A stretch of DNA of 53,094 nucleotides from Gammaproteobacteria bacterium (GTDB lineage: Bacteria > Pseudomonadota > Gammaproteobacteria > Steroidobacterales > Steroidobacteraceae), in the NCBI GenBank assembly GCA_028293725.1, contig JAQGOE010000330.1, positions 1 to 53,094 of the forward strand, read 5' to 3'. The notes below the pieces were generated by a model. That model worked only from the letters and a program-made list of their open reading frames with translations. It searched no databases and was not told where the DNA came from. The position numbers and the translations under genes were made by a program. Positions 36,296 to 43,787 of this stretch are shown piece after piece; position 1 is the first letter of the stretch; every line of letters begins with the position of its first letter.

Positions 36296-36560
36296 AGGCC
36301 CTTCCAGAAATTCATCGAGCCTTAATCGATTTGTCACGAGCGCGGCCTGTGCTGCCGTGACTGCTGCGCTCGCGCGGCGAAATTCCAATCGATTCCGTGA
36401 GCTCGCGCTGCCAGCTCGATTCAACATTATCCGGCGCACCGCGCAAAATAATGTCTGTGATGCGCGACACGAGCGCGACTCGCATGTCTGTGCACTGCGA
36501 CGAGTTGCAATGTGTGAGGCCTGCACGTATTCCTAACACCGTTAAACGGCTATAACAATT
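36296..36560. other. Intergenic region upstream of the second riboswitch
   Basis: No gene is visible. A TATAAC at 36551-36556, about 15 bases before the aptamer, may be the -10 of the riboswitch promoter. I see no clear -35. Confidence 0.4.
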
Positions 36561-36570
36561 GCGTGCATGA

Positions 36571-36645
36571 GGCAAACCTGCCGCGAGGCGGGGACGCAAA
36601 GCCTCCGGTCTCGAGTGATTGAAACTAGAGATAGCGGGGTTGCCG
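36571..36645 (+). ncRNA. c-di-GMP-I (GEMM-I) riboswitch upstream of the putative-Ig lipoprotein
   Basis: The core reads GGCAAACC, then a stem CCTGCC with a GCGA tetraloop and GGCGGG, then GACGCAAAGCCTCCGGTCT, a second stem, then GATAGCGGGGTTGCC. P1 is GGCAA/TTGCC. These are the conserved blocks of the class-I aptamer, with the GNRA loop in place. Downstream, CGGCGACG at 36644-36651, overlapping the P1 end, can pair with CGTCGCCG at 36692-36699. The latter can instead pair with GGCGAGCGACGG at 36660-36671. Nine T at 36706-36714 follow, suggesting a transcription-termination switch. Confidence 0.94.
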
Positions 36646-36714
36646 GCGACGCTTGCTGCGGCGAGCGACGGTCGTCATCCCCTATCCCCTTCGTCGCCGA
36701 GTTGATTTTTTTTT
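36644..36714 (+). terminator. Putative riboswitch expression platform (switchable terminator)
   Basis: CGTCGCCG at 36692-36699 is complementary to two upstream strands: one touches the aptamer P1 helix (36644-36651) and one lies free (36660-36671). A run of nine T follows seven bases later. Mutually exclusive pairing before a T-run is the usual layout of a riboswitch terminator, but the spacing to the T-run is longer than ideal. Confidence 0.5.
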
Positions 36715-36755
36715 GTAGCGCCGCTGGTGAAGCCACTGGCGCCGGGGTAGGGCAG

Positions 36756-38336
36756 ATGCATTATTTCCAGCGCCGAGATGCGGCGCTCCTAGCGCGGTAC
36801 TTCCTATGCGCCACTCTGGCGGCCGCGCTGTCCGCTTGCGGCGGTGGCTCGGGCAACTCCACGGACCCGACTTCGCCTGCCTCGACTACCACGACGACCA
36901 CTACGGCTCCGGCGTCCGTCAATCCGCCGTCCATCGCCGGCACGCCCGTGACCACGGTCGTCGCGGGTGCGAAGTATTCCTTTCAGCCGAGTGCCTCGGA
37001 CACCGACGGCGACGCGCTGACCTTCTCGATTCAAAATATTCCGTCGTGGGCAACGTTCGATACGACGTCGGGCCTCCTCACGGGCACACCGACAGCCAGC
37101 AATGTCGGTAGCTTTCAATCGATCACGATAAGCGTGGCCGATGGCAAGGCGATTGCGGATCTGCCGCCGTTTACCATCCAGGTCACCGCCGCGCCCAGCA
37201 CGCCGCCGGTCAACACACCGCCGACCATAGCGGGCACTCCGTCCAAGTCGGTGCAGGCCGGGTCGCACTACGCGTTTCAGCCCTCGGCGTCCGATTCCAA
37301 CGGCGACCCGTTGGTGTTCTCGATTACGGGCAAGCCGACATGGGCATCGTTCAGTACTTCGACCGGACTGCTCAGTGGCACTCCTGCGAGCAGCAACGTC
37401 GGCAACTTCCCGAACATCGTCATCAGTGTCAGTGATGGCAAGACCAGCGTGGCGCTCGCCACGTTCGCGATTGCGGTGACCGCTATTCCGACGCCGCCGA
37501 CCAACACGCCGCCCAAGATAACGGGCAATCCGGCCACCACCGTGCGAGCTGGAGCGCAGTACTCGTTCCAGCCGGCCGCATCCGATGCCGATGGCAATAC
37601 GCTGACGTTCGCCATCTCCAACAAACCTTCATGGGCGACGTTCAGTACCACTACCGGACAGCTCAGCGGCATGCCGGCCACTGCGAATGTCGGTACGTAC
37701 TCGAACATCGTGATCAGTGTTAGTGACGGCACGACGAGTGTTCCGCTGCCCACGTTGAGCATCCAGGTCACCGCGCCTCCGGCGATTCCGCCGACGATCA
37801 GTGGCACTCCCCCGACGCAGGCACAGGCCGGCACGGCTTATTCTTTCACGCCCACCGCGAAGGATCCGAGTGGCAAGATGATGAGCTTCAGTGTCCAGAA
37901 CAAGCCAAGTTGGGCGAGCTTCAGCATCGCGACCGGGCAAGTGAGTGGCACCCCGGGCACAGCTAACGTCGGGACGGATGCGAATATTGTGATCACCGTA
38001 AGTGACGGCACGACGAGCGCGGCTCTGCCGGCCTTCACGATCACGGTTGCCGCCGCACCAACGCCACCGCAGACGCAGGGCACGGCGACGCTAAAGTGGG
38101 TGGCGCCGACGCTGAACACGGACGGCAGCGCGATCACGAATCTCTCAGGCTACGTGGTCAATTATGGAAACAGCGCAACCGCGCTGTCCCAGAGCGTGAG
38201 TATCACGAATCCGGCTACCTTGACCTATACGGTGCAGAACCTGGGGACAGGAACGTGGTATTTCGGCGTGAGTTCCACTGAGAGCGATGGCACGGTGAGC
38301 GCGCTATCGACCGTGGTGAGCAAAACGATTCAATGA
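36756..38336 (+). CDS. Lipoprotein with four putative-Ig (He_PIG-like) repeats and an fnIII-like domain
   Basis: The frame is open from 36567, but that part is the riboswitch. The real start is the ATG at 36756, after a GGGGTAGGG ribosome site. The 526-residue product has the lipobox LSAC (Cys28), a Thr-rich linker and four He_PIG-like repeats of about 95 residues, each starting PP.I.G.P and holding KPSWA[TS]F or PSWATF then G.PA.[AS]NVG. A C-terminal fnIII-like domain is close to that of the protein at 34457 (GTWYF, VSKTI). It is likely a c-di-GMP-regulated surface adhesin or matrix-binding protein. A hairpin terminator lies two bases after the stop. Confidence 0.82.
   Translation: MHYFQRRDAALLARYFLCATLAAALSACGGGSGNSTDPTSPASTTTTTTTAPASVNPPSIAGTPVTTVVAGAKYSFQPSASDTDGDALTFSIQNIPSWATFDTTSGLLTGTPTASNVGSFQSITISVADGKAIADLPPFTIQVTAAPSTPPVNTPPTIAGTPSKSVQAGSHYAFQPSASDSNGDPLVFSITGKPTWASFSTSTGLLSGTPASSNVGNFPNIVISVSDGKTSVALATFAIAVTAIPTPPTNTPPKITGNPATTVRAGAQYSFQPAASDADGNTLTFAISNKPSWATFSTTTGQLSGMPATANVGTYSNIVISVSDGTTSVPLPTLSIQVTAPPAIPPTISGTPPTQAQAGTAYSFTPTAKDPSGKMMSFSVQNKPSWASFSIATGQVSGTPGTANVGTDANIVITVSDGTTSAALPAFTITVAAAPTPPQTQGTATLKWVAPTLNTDGSAITNLSGYVVNYGNSATALSQSVSITNPATLTYTVQNLGTGTWYFGVSSTESDGTVSALSTVVSKTIQ
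36927..38060 (+). repeat. Four tandem He_PIG-like coding repeats (about 285 bp each)
   Basis: In-frame units, each with Y.FQP.A.D.DG..L.F.I..[IK]PSWA.F at the start and NVG....I.ISV.DG at the end. The fourth is the most diverged (TPTAKDPSGKMMSFSV). Confidence 0.8.
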
Positions 38337-38337
38337 A

Positions 38338-38365
38338 GGGCGGGCCCGCGTAGACGGGCCGCCCG
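38338..38365. terminator. Bidirectional hairpin terminator between convergent genes
   Basis: GGGCGGGCCCG and CGGGCCGCCC form a roughly 10-bp GC stem with one bulged G and a CGTAGA-type loop, between the lipoprotein stop (38336) and the PEP-CTERM gene stop (38375). AATTTCAATTT follows on the plus strand. It can end transcripts from both sides. Confidence 0.7.
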
Positions 38366-38374
38366 AATTTCAAT

Positions 38375-38626
38375 TTAGTCTTTCTTGTTCTTACGACGGC
38401 GTGCGACAGCCGCACCCACTGCAGTGACGCCCGCGCCGAGCAGCATCAGGGTCGCCGGCTCCGGCACCGACGTGGGCGCCTGGGCGTGCCCGTTGAATTT
38501 CTCCGCTTGCTGGATGTCCGCACACATAGACTGAAGGATCTTGCAGGTGACCGCAGCCTCTGCGCTCGAGACCCCGAACGCCATGAGTGCCGCCACACCG
38601 ATCAAAGCCAAACGCGTTTGCCGCAT
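38375..38626 (-). CDS. Short PEP-CTERM sorting-domain protein
   Basis: This is an 83-residue exported protein. It has a signal peptide (cleavage near residues 24-25 in SSAEAAV), a middle of only about 28 residues with two Cys (28 and 35), and a full PEP-CTERM signal. The signal comprises VPEPA with Pro-Glu-Pro at 55-57, a hydrophobic helix LMLLGAGVTAVGAAVA and an Arg/Lys tail. Exosortase A cuts at or near PEP. It is the only PEP-CTERM protein I see in the window and lies convergent to the lipoprotein and upstream of xrtA, divergently. Short PEP-CTERM proteins of this type are known from floc-forming bacteria. A sigma54-type promoter lies 64-79 bases upstream. Confidence 0.93.
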   Translation of the reverse strand: MRQTRLALIGVAALMAFGVSSAEAAVTCKILQSMCADIQQAEKFNGHAQAPTSVPEPATLMLLGAGVTAVGAAVARRRKNKKD

Positions 38627-38688
38627 AAAAACTGACTCCTACCTGAACACCAAATTCGAAAAACACCAATCCCACTACATAGGGTCTA

Positions 38689-38706
38689 TGCAAGCGCCAG
38701 ACCAAG
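38689..38706 (-). promoter_or_regulatory. Sigma54-type (-24/-12) promoter for the PEP-CTERM gene
   Basis: On the minus strand the sequence is CTTGGTCTGGCGCTTGCA. The GG (38702-38703) and GC (38690-38691) are exactly ten bases apart, with TTGC on the -12 side. The predicted start of transcription near 38679 gives a leader of about 50 bases. PrsR is the expected activator. A GACGTACGTC palindrome at 38808-38817, about 110 bases upstream, could be its site. Confidence 0.72.
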
Positions 38707-38966
38707 TGATGTAACTCGCTGATTCCATGGCCTTTTCAAATCTCCTGGCGCCGTACCTCGGGAACGGAGCTGTAAAGCACATCGACGCGACGTTCGGCGC
38801 TTTGCGTGACGTACGTCTCACAATGCCGCGCCCGAGTTCTTGCAGTCTCACCGAAAAATACCAATAAAACAAAGAGTTGCGGTTTGGCGACGGTCGCTGC
38901 CTGGTGTTCCCCGGGGTGTTCACTTACTCGACGTGTGGCTCATCACACTCTAGGTCGCCGCGGTGC
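38707..38966. promoter_or_regulatory. Divergent region between PEP-CTERM gene and xrtA
   Basis: About 260 non-coding bases holding the upstream region of the PEP-CTERM promoter and the presumed xrtA promoter. The palindrome GACGTACGTC (38808-38817), flanked by TGA and TCA-type bases, is the only notable motif. No consensus promoter for xrtA is visible. Confidence 0.4.
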
Positions 38967-40547
38967 ATGTTAAATCGGCCCACCGACTATGATTCACGCC
39001 TCGCGCAGTCACGACTCGCTAGCATGTTGGCTTCCTCACCCGCGCCGCATACCGCACTGAAGAGTGCCGGGCTCATACTTATAGCGATCGTGGCCTATTG
39101 GCCCAGCGCCAACGCGCTGTGGGGCTACTGGAGCGATGCGAACTACGGCGGCACGCATGGGTTGCTGGTCGCCCCGTTAGCAGCATGGCTGCTCTTCCGG
39201 GCCCGACATCGGCTCGATGCCGCCCCCGTACGTCCCGCCCCCGCCGCTGGTGTGCTGCTGCTGTTGGGTACTGTCGCCTGGTTCGTATTCTGTCGTGCTG
39301 GCATCCAGACGCTGCACGTGCTGATGCTGCCCGTTCTGATGGGCCTTTCCCTCTGGGCGGCCTTCGGGCTCCGAGCCGCGCTCTGCGCCGCTTTTCCACT
39401 AGCCTTTCTGTACTTCGCCATGCCGGCGTGGGGCATTTTCGTCGGTCCTCTGCAGGCGCTGACGAAGTCGGCGGTGGAAGTGCTCGCGCCGCTGATTGGC
39501 GTGCCGGCGCACATGCAGGGCGATCTCGTTATGCTGCCCGGGGTCGGGAATTTCGAGATCGCGCGCGGCTGCAGCGGCGCGAACTTCCTCGCCATGGGCT
39601 TGGCTGTTGCGGCCCTTCTGGGCGAGCTCGAGGAGGACCCGCTGTGGCGGCGCGGACTGTTGCTAGGGGTCATGGCCGTACTGGCCATCGTCAGCAATTG
39701 GATCCGGGTTCTGATCATCATCAACGCCGGCTACACCACAAACATGCGACATGTGCTCGTATCACGTGGTCATCTAATGTTCGGCTGGGTGTTGTTTACG
39801 ACCGTGATGGTGCTGTTCGCGTGGTTGTTTGCCCGTCGGGGCATTCAGCCGTCACCGGTTACGGAACCTGCAGCACGGCAGACCGTTTCTCCTGCAGGGA
39901 TGCCCGCGTACGTTGCAACCATAATGACACTCGTGGCAATGCCCCTCTTGGTTTACGGCTTCATCGCCAGTCTCGATGTGAGAACGCCGCCCCTGTCATT
40001 TCAGGCGCCGGCGGGACGTGCCGAGTGGCGTGGGCCGACCACGGAAAGGGGCGATACATGGAAACCCGACTTTGTTGGGCCGCACTCCCAATGGTCCGTC
40101 GCCTATCAGGGGCCGGCAGGTCAGGTGGAGACGGTGGCGATCGGCTATCCGATGCAGGGGCAGGGGCGCGAGCTGGTGAACGAGGAAAACTCCCTCTTCG
40201 CCGCGACCACCTTCGAGCCCGTGGCCGAGAACAAGGTCTTGCTAAATGGTCAGTCCTACGTGGAAATTGTTGCTGCCGACGATCACAACCGGCGCACGCT
40301 GGTGTGGTACGTCTACGATATCGGCGGTCGCGAGTTCGTGACCCCACTGTTCTCGCAGCTCTGGTATGGCGTTCGCTCTCTCGGGGGGCCGCCGTATTCT
40401 GTATTGTTCGCGTTCCGGACCGCGTGCGAATCGTCGTGTGATTCGGCGCGGGACACACTTAGGAGCTTCGTGAAAGCAATGGGACCCGATTTCCTCGCTT
40501 CCGTGTCCAACGCACCACAGCGCAGCGCTGCTTCGAGGCCGATATGA
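38967..40547 (+). CDS. xrtA: Exosortase A fused to an EpsI domain
   Basis: The 526-residue protein has an exosortase domain with about eight membrane helices and the catalytic triad in place: Cys202 in ARGCSGANF, Arg247 in SNWIRVL and His269 in SRGHLMFGW. The C-terminal third (about 330-500) is the EpsI/DUF3485 domain (VAIGYPMQGQGREL ... WYVYDIGG), as in many exosortase A proteins. It cleaves PEP-CTERM proteins at the inner membrane and may transfer them. I start at the ATG at 38967; 39024 is possible and 38877 is unlikely. Its stop overlaps the next ATG. Confidence 0.93.
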   Translation: MLNRPTDYDSRLAQSRLASMLASSPAPHTALKSAGLILIAIVAYWPSANALWGYWSDANYGGTHGLLVAPLAAWLLFRARHRLDAAPVRPAPAAGVLLLLGTVAWFVFCRAGIQTLHVLMLPVLMGLSLWAAFGLRAALCAAFPLAFLYFAMPAWGIFVGPLQALTKSAVEVLAPLIGVPAHMQGDLVMLPGVGNFEIARGCSGANFLAMGLAVAALLGELEEDPLWRRGLLLGVMAVLAIVSNWIRVLIIINAGYTTNMRHVLVSRGHLMFGWVLFTTVMVLFAWLFARRGIQPSPVTEPAARQTVSPAGMPAYVATIMTLVAMPLLVYGFIASLDVRTPPLSFQAPAGRAEWRGPTTERGDTWKPDFVGPHSQWSVAYQGPAGQVETVAIGYPMQGQGRELVNEENSLFAATTFEPVAENKVLLNGQSYVEIVAADDHNRRTLVWYVYDIGGREFVTPLFSQLWYGVRSLGGPPYSVLFAFRTACESSCDSARDTLRSFVKAMGPDFLASVSNAPQRSAASRPI

Positions 40548-41188
40548 CATTCGGCCGCTTCCTTGCGCTGCTACTCATCGCTGGCTCCGCCTTCGCGCAG
40601 CCGCCCGCGACGGCACCCTCGAAGGCACCCGCCGTGCCGCCCGGCGTCCCCGTGGCTATCGCGCCGGCAGCGCAGACCGTCAACCCTGACCAGTATGTCA
40701 TCGGACCGGGTGACACCCTGCAAGTCTTTGTCTGGCGCAATCCCGAGATGACCGCCACAGTGCCTGTCAGACCTGACGGCAAGATTTCGACGCCGCTCGT
40801 GGAAGACATGGTGGCCGTGGGCAAGAACCCTTCGGCACTCGCACGCGACATCGAGAAAGTGCTGTCGGAGTATGTCCGCGCGCCAACTGTGAATGTCATT
40901 GTCACGCAGCCCGTGGGCGCTTTCGGCCAGGTGCAGGTGATCGGTCAGGTCACGCGACCCGGATCGCTGCCTTACCGGGCGGGAATGAAGTTGCTCGATG
41001 CGGTCCTCACGGTCGGTGGTGTCACCCAGTTCGCCGCTGGCAACCGGACGAAGGTCGAGCGCTCCGCGCAGGGCTCGAAACAGGAAATCAAAGTTAAACT
41101 GGACAATCTGCTCAACAAGGGCGACATGAGCCAGAATCTGCCGCTGCAACCCGGCGATGTGATCGTAGTGCCCGAATCACGCTTCTAA
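40544..41188 (+). CDS. XrtA-linked polysaccharide export protein (Wza/EpsE-like)
   Basis: The 214-residue protein has a signal peptide ending near AFAQP. A Poly_export domain follows (YVIGPGDTLQVFVWRNPEM ... PVRPDGKISTPLVEDM), then one SLBB domain (VQVIGQVTRPGSLPY ... LLDAVLTVGG) and the final LQPGDVIVVPESRF, all usual for this family. It is shorter than the SLBB protein at 18999 and has one SLBB fewer. It likely forms the outer-membrane channel for the exosortase-linked EPS. The start overlaps the xrtA stop (ATGA). Confidence 0.9.
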   Translation: MTFGRFLALLLIAGSAFAQPPATAPSKAPAVPPGVPVAIAPAAQTVNPDQYVIGPGDTLQVFVWRNPEMTATVPVRPDGKISTPLVEDMVAVGKNPSALARDIEKVLSEYVRAPTVNVIVTQPVGAFGQVQVIGQVTRPGSLPYRAGMKLLDAVLTVGGVTQFAAGNRTKVERSAQGSKQEIKVKLDNLLNKGDMSQNLPLQPGDVIVVPESRF

Positions 41189-41194
41189 CGCACC

Positions 41195-42811
41195 ATGGAA
41201 TCCCTCATTCAACAAGGTCTGGGCATCTTTCGCGATGTGTTCCGTTATCGCTGGGTGGCATTCGCCATTGCCTGGGGCGTCTGCCTCGTGGCGTGGCCTG
41301 TCGTGCTCTCGATACCCCCTAAGTACGAGGCGCGGGCGCGTGTGTTCGTCGACCCGAGCACGGCGTTGAAGCCGGTGATCCAGGGTCTCGCGATCGAGCA
41401 GGATCTGAATGCCGAGCTCAATCTGGTGCGCCAGTCGCTGTTGAGCCGGCCCAACCTGCAGAAGATCGTCACCGAGGCCCGGCTCGCTCCGCAGCCGCTC
41501 AGCCCCGCTATCGAGGCCCGTTTGCTGGATGACTTGAGCCAGCGAATCGATATCGAGGCCGTGTCGCAGCCGACCGCGAGCGACAATCCCGTCCCCAGCA
41601 AGGTGTACACCATCAGCTTCGACGACAGCGATCGCGGCCGCAGTCTGAAAGTCGTGCAGATCCTGCTGAAGGCCTTCATGGAAGGCACGCTCGGTGGCAA
41701 GCGCAAGGATTCCGAGGAAGCGCAGAAATTCGTCGAGGGGCAGATCAAGGACTACGAGGCGAAGCTCGGTGAGGCCGAGGAGCGGCTCGCGGACTTCAAG
41801 AAGCACAATGTCGGCATGGTTCCGGGCGCTCAGCAGGGGGGCGACTATTTCACCCGGCTGCAAACCGAGATCGACGCGGAAAAGAAGGCTCAGACCACCC
41901 TGGGTATCGCAGTGACCCGGCGTACCGCGCTCGCTGAGCAACTGCGCGGTGAAGCGCCGGCGGCGGCCGGGGCAATGGGAGGGACGGGCCCGGGCGGTGT
42001 CCCTATCCGTGGCGGCACCCTGTCGCAAATCCAGGAGACCCAGGCCAAGCTCGATGAGCTCCTGTTGCGGTTCACCGATAAGCACCCCGACGTCATTGCG
42101 CTCCGCCAGACACTCGCGGACCTCAAGCAGCGTCGCGCGGCCGAGCTCGATGCACTCAGGCGAGGTGATGCAGGCGCCGCCGCGGCTTCCGGCGCAACCT
42201 CGAATCCCGTGTATCAGAGTATCCAACTGCAGTTGAACCAGGCCGATGTGGAGATCGCGGGGCTGCGCGGCGAGTTGGCCGATCACCAGGTGAGAATTTC
42301 CGAGCTGCGCCGCATGGTCGACACCCAGCCGCAGGTCGAGGCCGAGTTCGCCCGGCTCAATCGCGATTACGCGGTCAACAAATCACAGTACACCGCGCTC
42401 GTGGAGCGCCTCGAGAAGGCGCGCCTCGGCGGCGAGGCGGAGGCTACCGGATCGGTGCGCTTCGAGATCATCGACCCTCCCACGGCCGATCCGAATCCCG
42501 TTTCGCCCAAACGCTCGGCCCTACTGGCGACGGTCTTGCTGGTTGGCCTCGGCGCCGGCGCCGGCGTGGCGTATCTCGTTACGCTGGTGAAACCTGTCTT
42601 CCACTCGGCGAAGCAACTGGTCGAGCGCACCGGGGTGGCGGTATTGGGCGTGATCAGCGAGACACGTGTCGCCGGCGGCCCGGCGGTGTCGCATCGCCGT
42701 CAGTATCTGTTGTATTCGCTGGCCTGCAGTACGTTGCTGGTCGGCCTGGTCTTGGTGGTGTTGGTGGGACGAACTTTCGCGCCGCTGGCCTTGGGCCTGG
42801 GGCGCAATTAG
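41195..42811 (+). CDS. XrtA-linked chain-length determinant (EpsF/Wzz-like)
   Basis: The 538-residue co-polymerase has a first membrane helix near 18-40 (AFAIAWGVCLVAWPVVLSI). A large periplasmic coiled-coil domain follows, with the LRGELADHQVRISELRRMVDTQP heptad region, and then a PxxP-like VSPKRSALLATVLLVG segment at the second helix (about 445-465). A further hydrophobic segment near 505-528 is characteristic of the exosortase-locus subfamily. It has no kinase domain; the kinase is the next gene. Six bases separate it from the export gene. Confidence 0.9.
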   Translation: MESLIQQGLGIFRDVFRYRWVAFAIAWGVCLVAWPVVLSIPPKYEARARVFVDPSTALKPVIQGLAIEQDLNAELNLVRQSLLSRPNLQKIVTEARLAPQPLSPAIEARLLDDLSQRIDIEAVSQPTASDNPVPSKVYTISFDDSDRGRSLKVVQILLKAFMEGTLGGKRKDSEEAQKFVEGQIKDYEAKLGEAEERLADFKKHNVGMVPGAQQGGDYFTRLQTEIDAEKKAQTTLGIAVTRRTALAEQLRGEAPAAAGAMGGTGPGGVPIRGGTLSQIQETQAKLDELLLRFTDKHPDVIALRQTLADLKQRRAAELDALRRGDAGAAAASGATSNPVYQSIQLQLNQADVEIAGLRGELADHQVRISELRRMVDTQPQVEAEFARLNRDYAVNKSQYTALVERLEKARLGGEAEATGSVRFEIIDPPTADPNPVSPKRSALLATVLLVGLGAGAGVAYLVTLVKPVFHSAKQLVERTGVAVLGVISETRVAGGPAVSHRRQYLLYSLACSTLLVGLVLVVLVGRTFAPLALGLGRN

Positions 42812-42827
42812 GAAGCGAAGGCAGGTT

Positions 42828-43751
42828 ATGAGTCTCGTAGAGAAGGCGCTGAAGAAGCTGCAGGACGCGCGGCGCGAGGCCGGGACGGGTCCCGACACCC
42901 TGCGCCGCGGAAGTCCGGATAGCGCGGAAGTTGCGAAAGTTGCCCTGGCGGTACCCACACCGTTACGCAGCGAGCCGCCGCCATCCGTCGGGATTGTACG
43001 TAGCTCGAAGTACGTCACGGTTGACATCGGCGCCTTGCGTGCCGCCGGCTTGTTGGCTGTCGAGGAGCAGGAGCGCCGCGTTGCCAGCGAGTATCGCCAG
43101 ATCAAGCGCCCATTGATCGCGGGCGCATTGGGTCGGGGGACGCCGGCCGTGCACAACGGCAGGATTATCATGGTGGCCAGCGCGTTGCCCGGCGAAGGCA
43201 AATCATTCACGAGCGTCAATCTTGCCTTCAACATGGCGCTGGAAAAGGATACCAGCGTATTGCTCGTGGACGCCGATCTCCCCAAGCCGCAGATCAGCGG
43301 CGTTTTTGGAGTCAGCCGGGAGCCTGGCCTGGTCGATGCGCTGCTCGATGAAACGCTGGATGTCGAGTCGCTCGTCATTCCCACGAGTGTGCGGGGCTTG
43401 AGCCTGCTCCCCGCGGGGCGCCCCGACGGGAACGCGACTGAGCTGCTGGCGAGCGACCGGATGCAGCGGTTGGTCACGAGTCTGGTGACTGCCGATCCGC
43501 GTCGCATCGTGTTATGTGACTCGCCACCGCTGCTACTGACGACAGAGTCGCGCGTCCTGGCGACCGCAGTGGGACAGATTGTCATTGTCGTGCGCGCGGA
43601 GTCGACCACTCACCAGGCGGTCGTCGACGCTCTGGCCTGCATACCTGAAGGAAAGTCCGTCGGGCTGGTACTCAATCAGTGCCGCACGGCACCGGCTCAT
43701 GAGTATTACGGCTACGGTGAATACGGCTATCACGGCCGCACCGCTGAGTGA
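42828..43751 (+). CDS. XrtA-associated tyrosine autokinase (BY-kinase)
   Basis: The 307-residue protein starts MSLVEKALKKL, the usual opening of the exosortase-linked kinases. The start at 42828 is chosen because upstream residues belong to the antisense-like extension over the previous gene. Walker A is ALPGEGKS (119-126), Walker A' is VLLVDADLPKP (144-154) and Walker B is IVLCDSPP. It ends in a Tyr-rich tail (HEYYGYGEYGYHG), the autophosphorylation cluster. It acts with the chain-length protein at 41195 and should be reversed by the phosphatase at 49710. Compare the ATPase at 22781, which lacks both the Lys and the Tyr tail. Confidence 0.92.
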   Translation: MSLVEKALKKLQDARREAGTGPDTLRRGSPDSAEVAKVALAVPTPLRSEPPPSVGIVRSSKYVTVDIGALRAAGLLAVEEQERRVASEYRQIKRPLIAGALGRGTPAVHNGRIIMVASALPGEGKSFTSVNLAFNMALEKDTSVLLVDADLPKPQISGVFGVSREPGLVDALLDETLDVESLVIPTSVRGLSLLPAGRPDGNATELLASDRMQRLVTSLVTADPRRIVLCDSPPLLLTTESRVLATAVGQIVIVVRAESTTHQAVVDALACIPEGKSVGLVLNQCRTAPAHEYYGYGEYGYHGRTAE

Positions 43752-43787
43752 CGGGCTGTAAAAAACAGTCACCGTTTCGGGGGAGCA

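Noticed and set aside
36567..36755. N-terminal extension of the putative-Ig lipoprotein (63 residues)
   Set aside because: The bases form a c-di-GMP-I aptamer and terminator-like region; the signal peptide and ribosome site belong to the ATG at 36756.
38890..38912. Sigma54 promoter for xrtA (GGCGACGGTCGCTGCC)
   Set aside because: GG and GC are eleven bases apart instead of ten, and the -24 side is poor.
38877..39023. Longer or shorter xrtA start
   Set aside because: The 38877 start adds 30 unusual residues; 39024 is possible, but 38967 fits better with the typical leader length. The choice is not certain.
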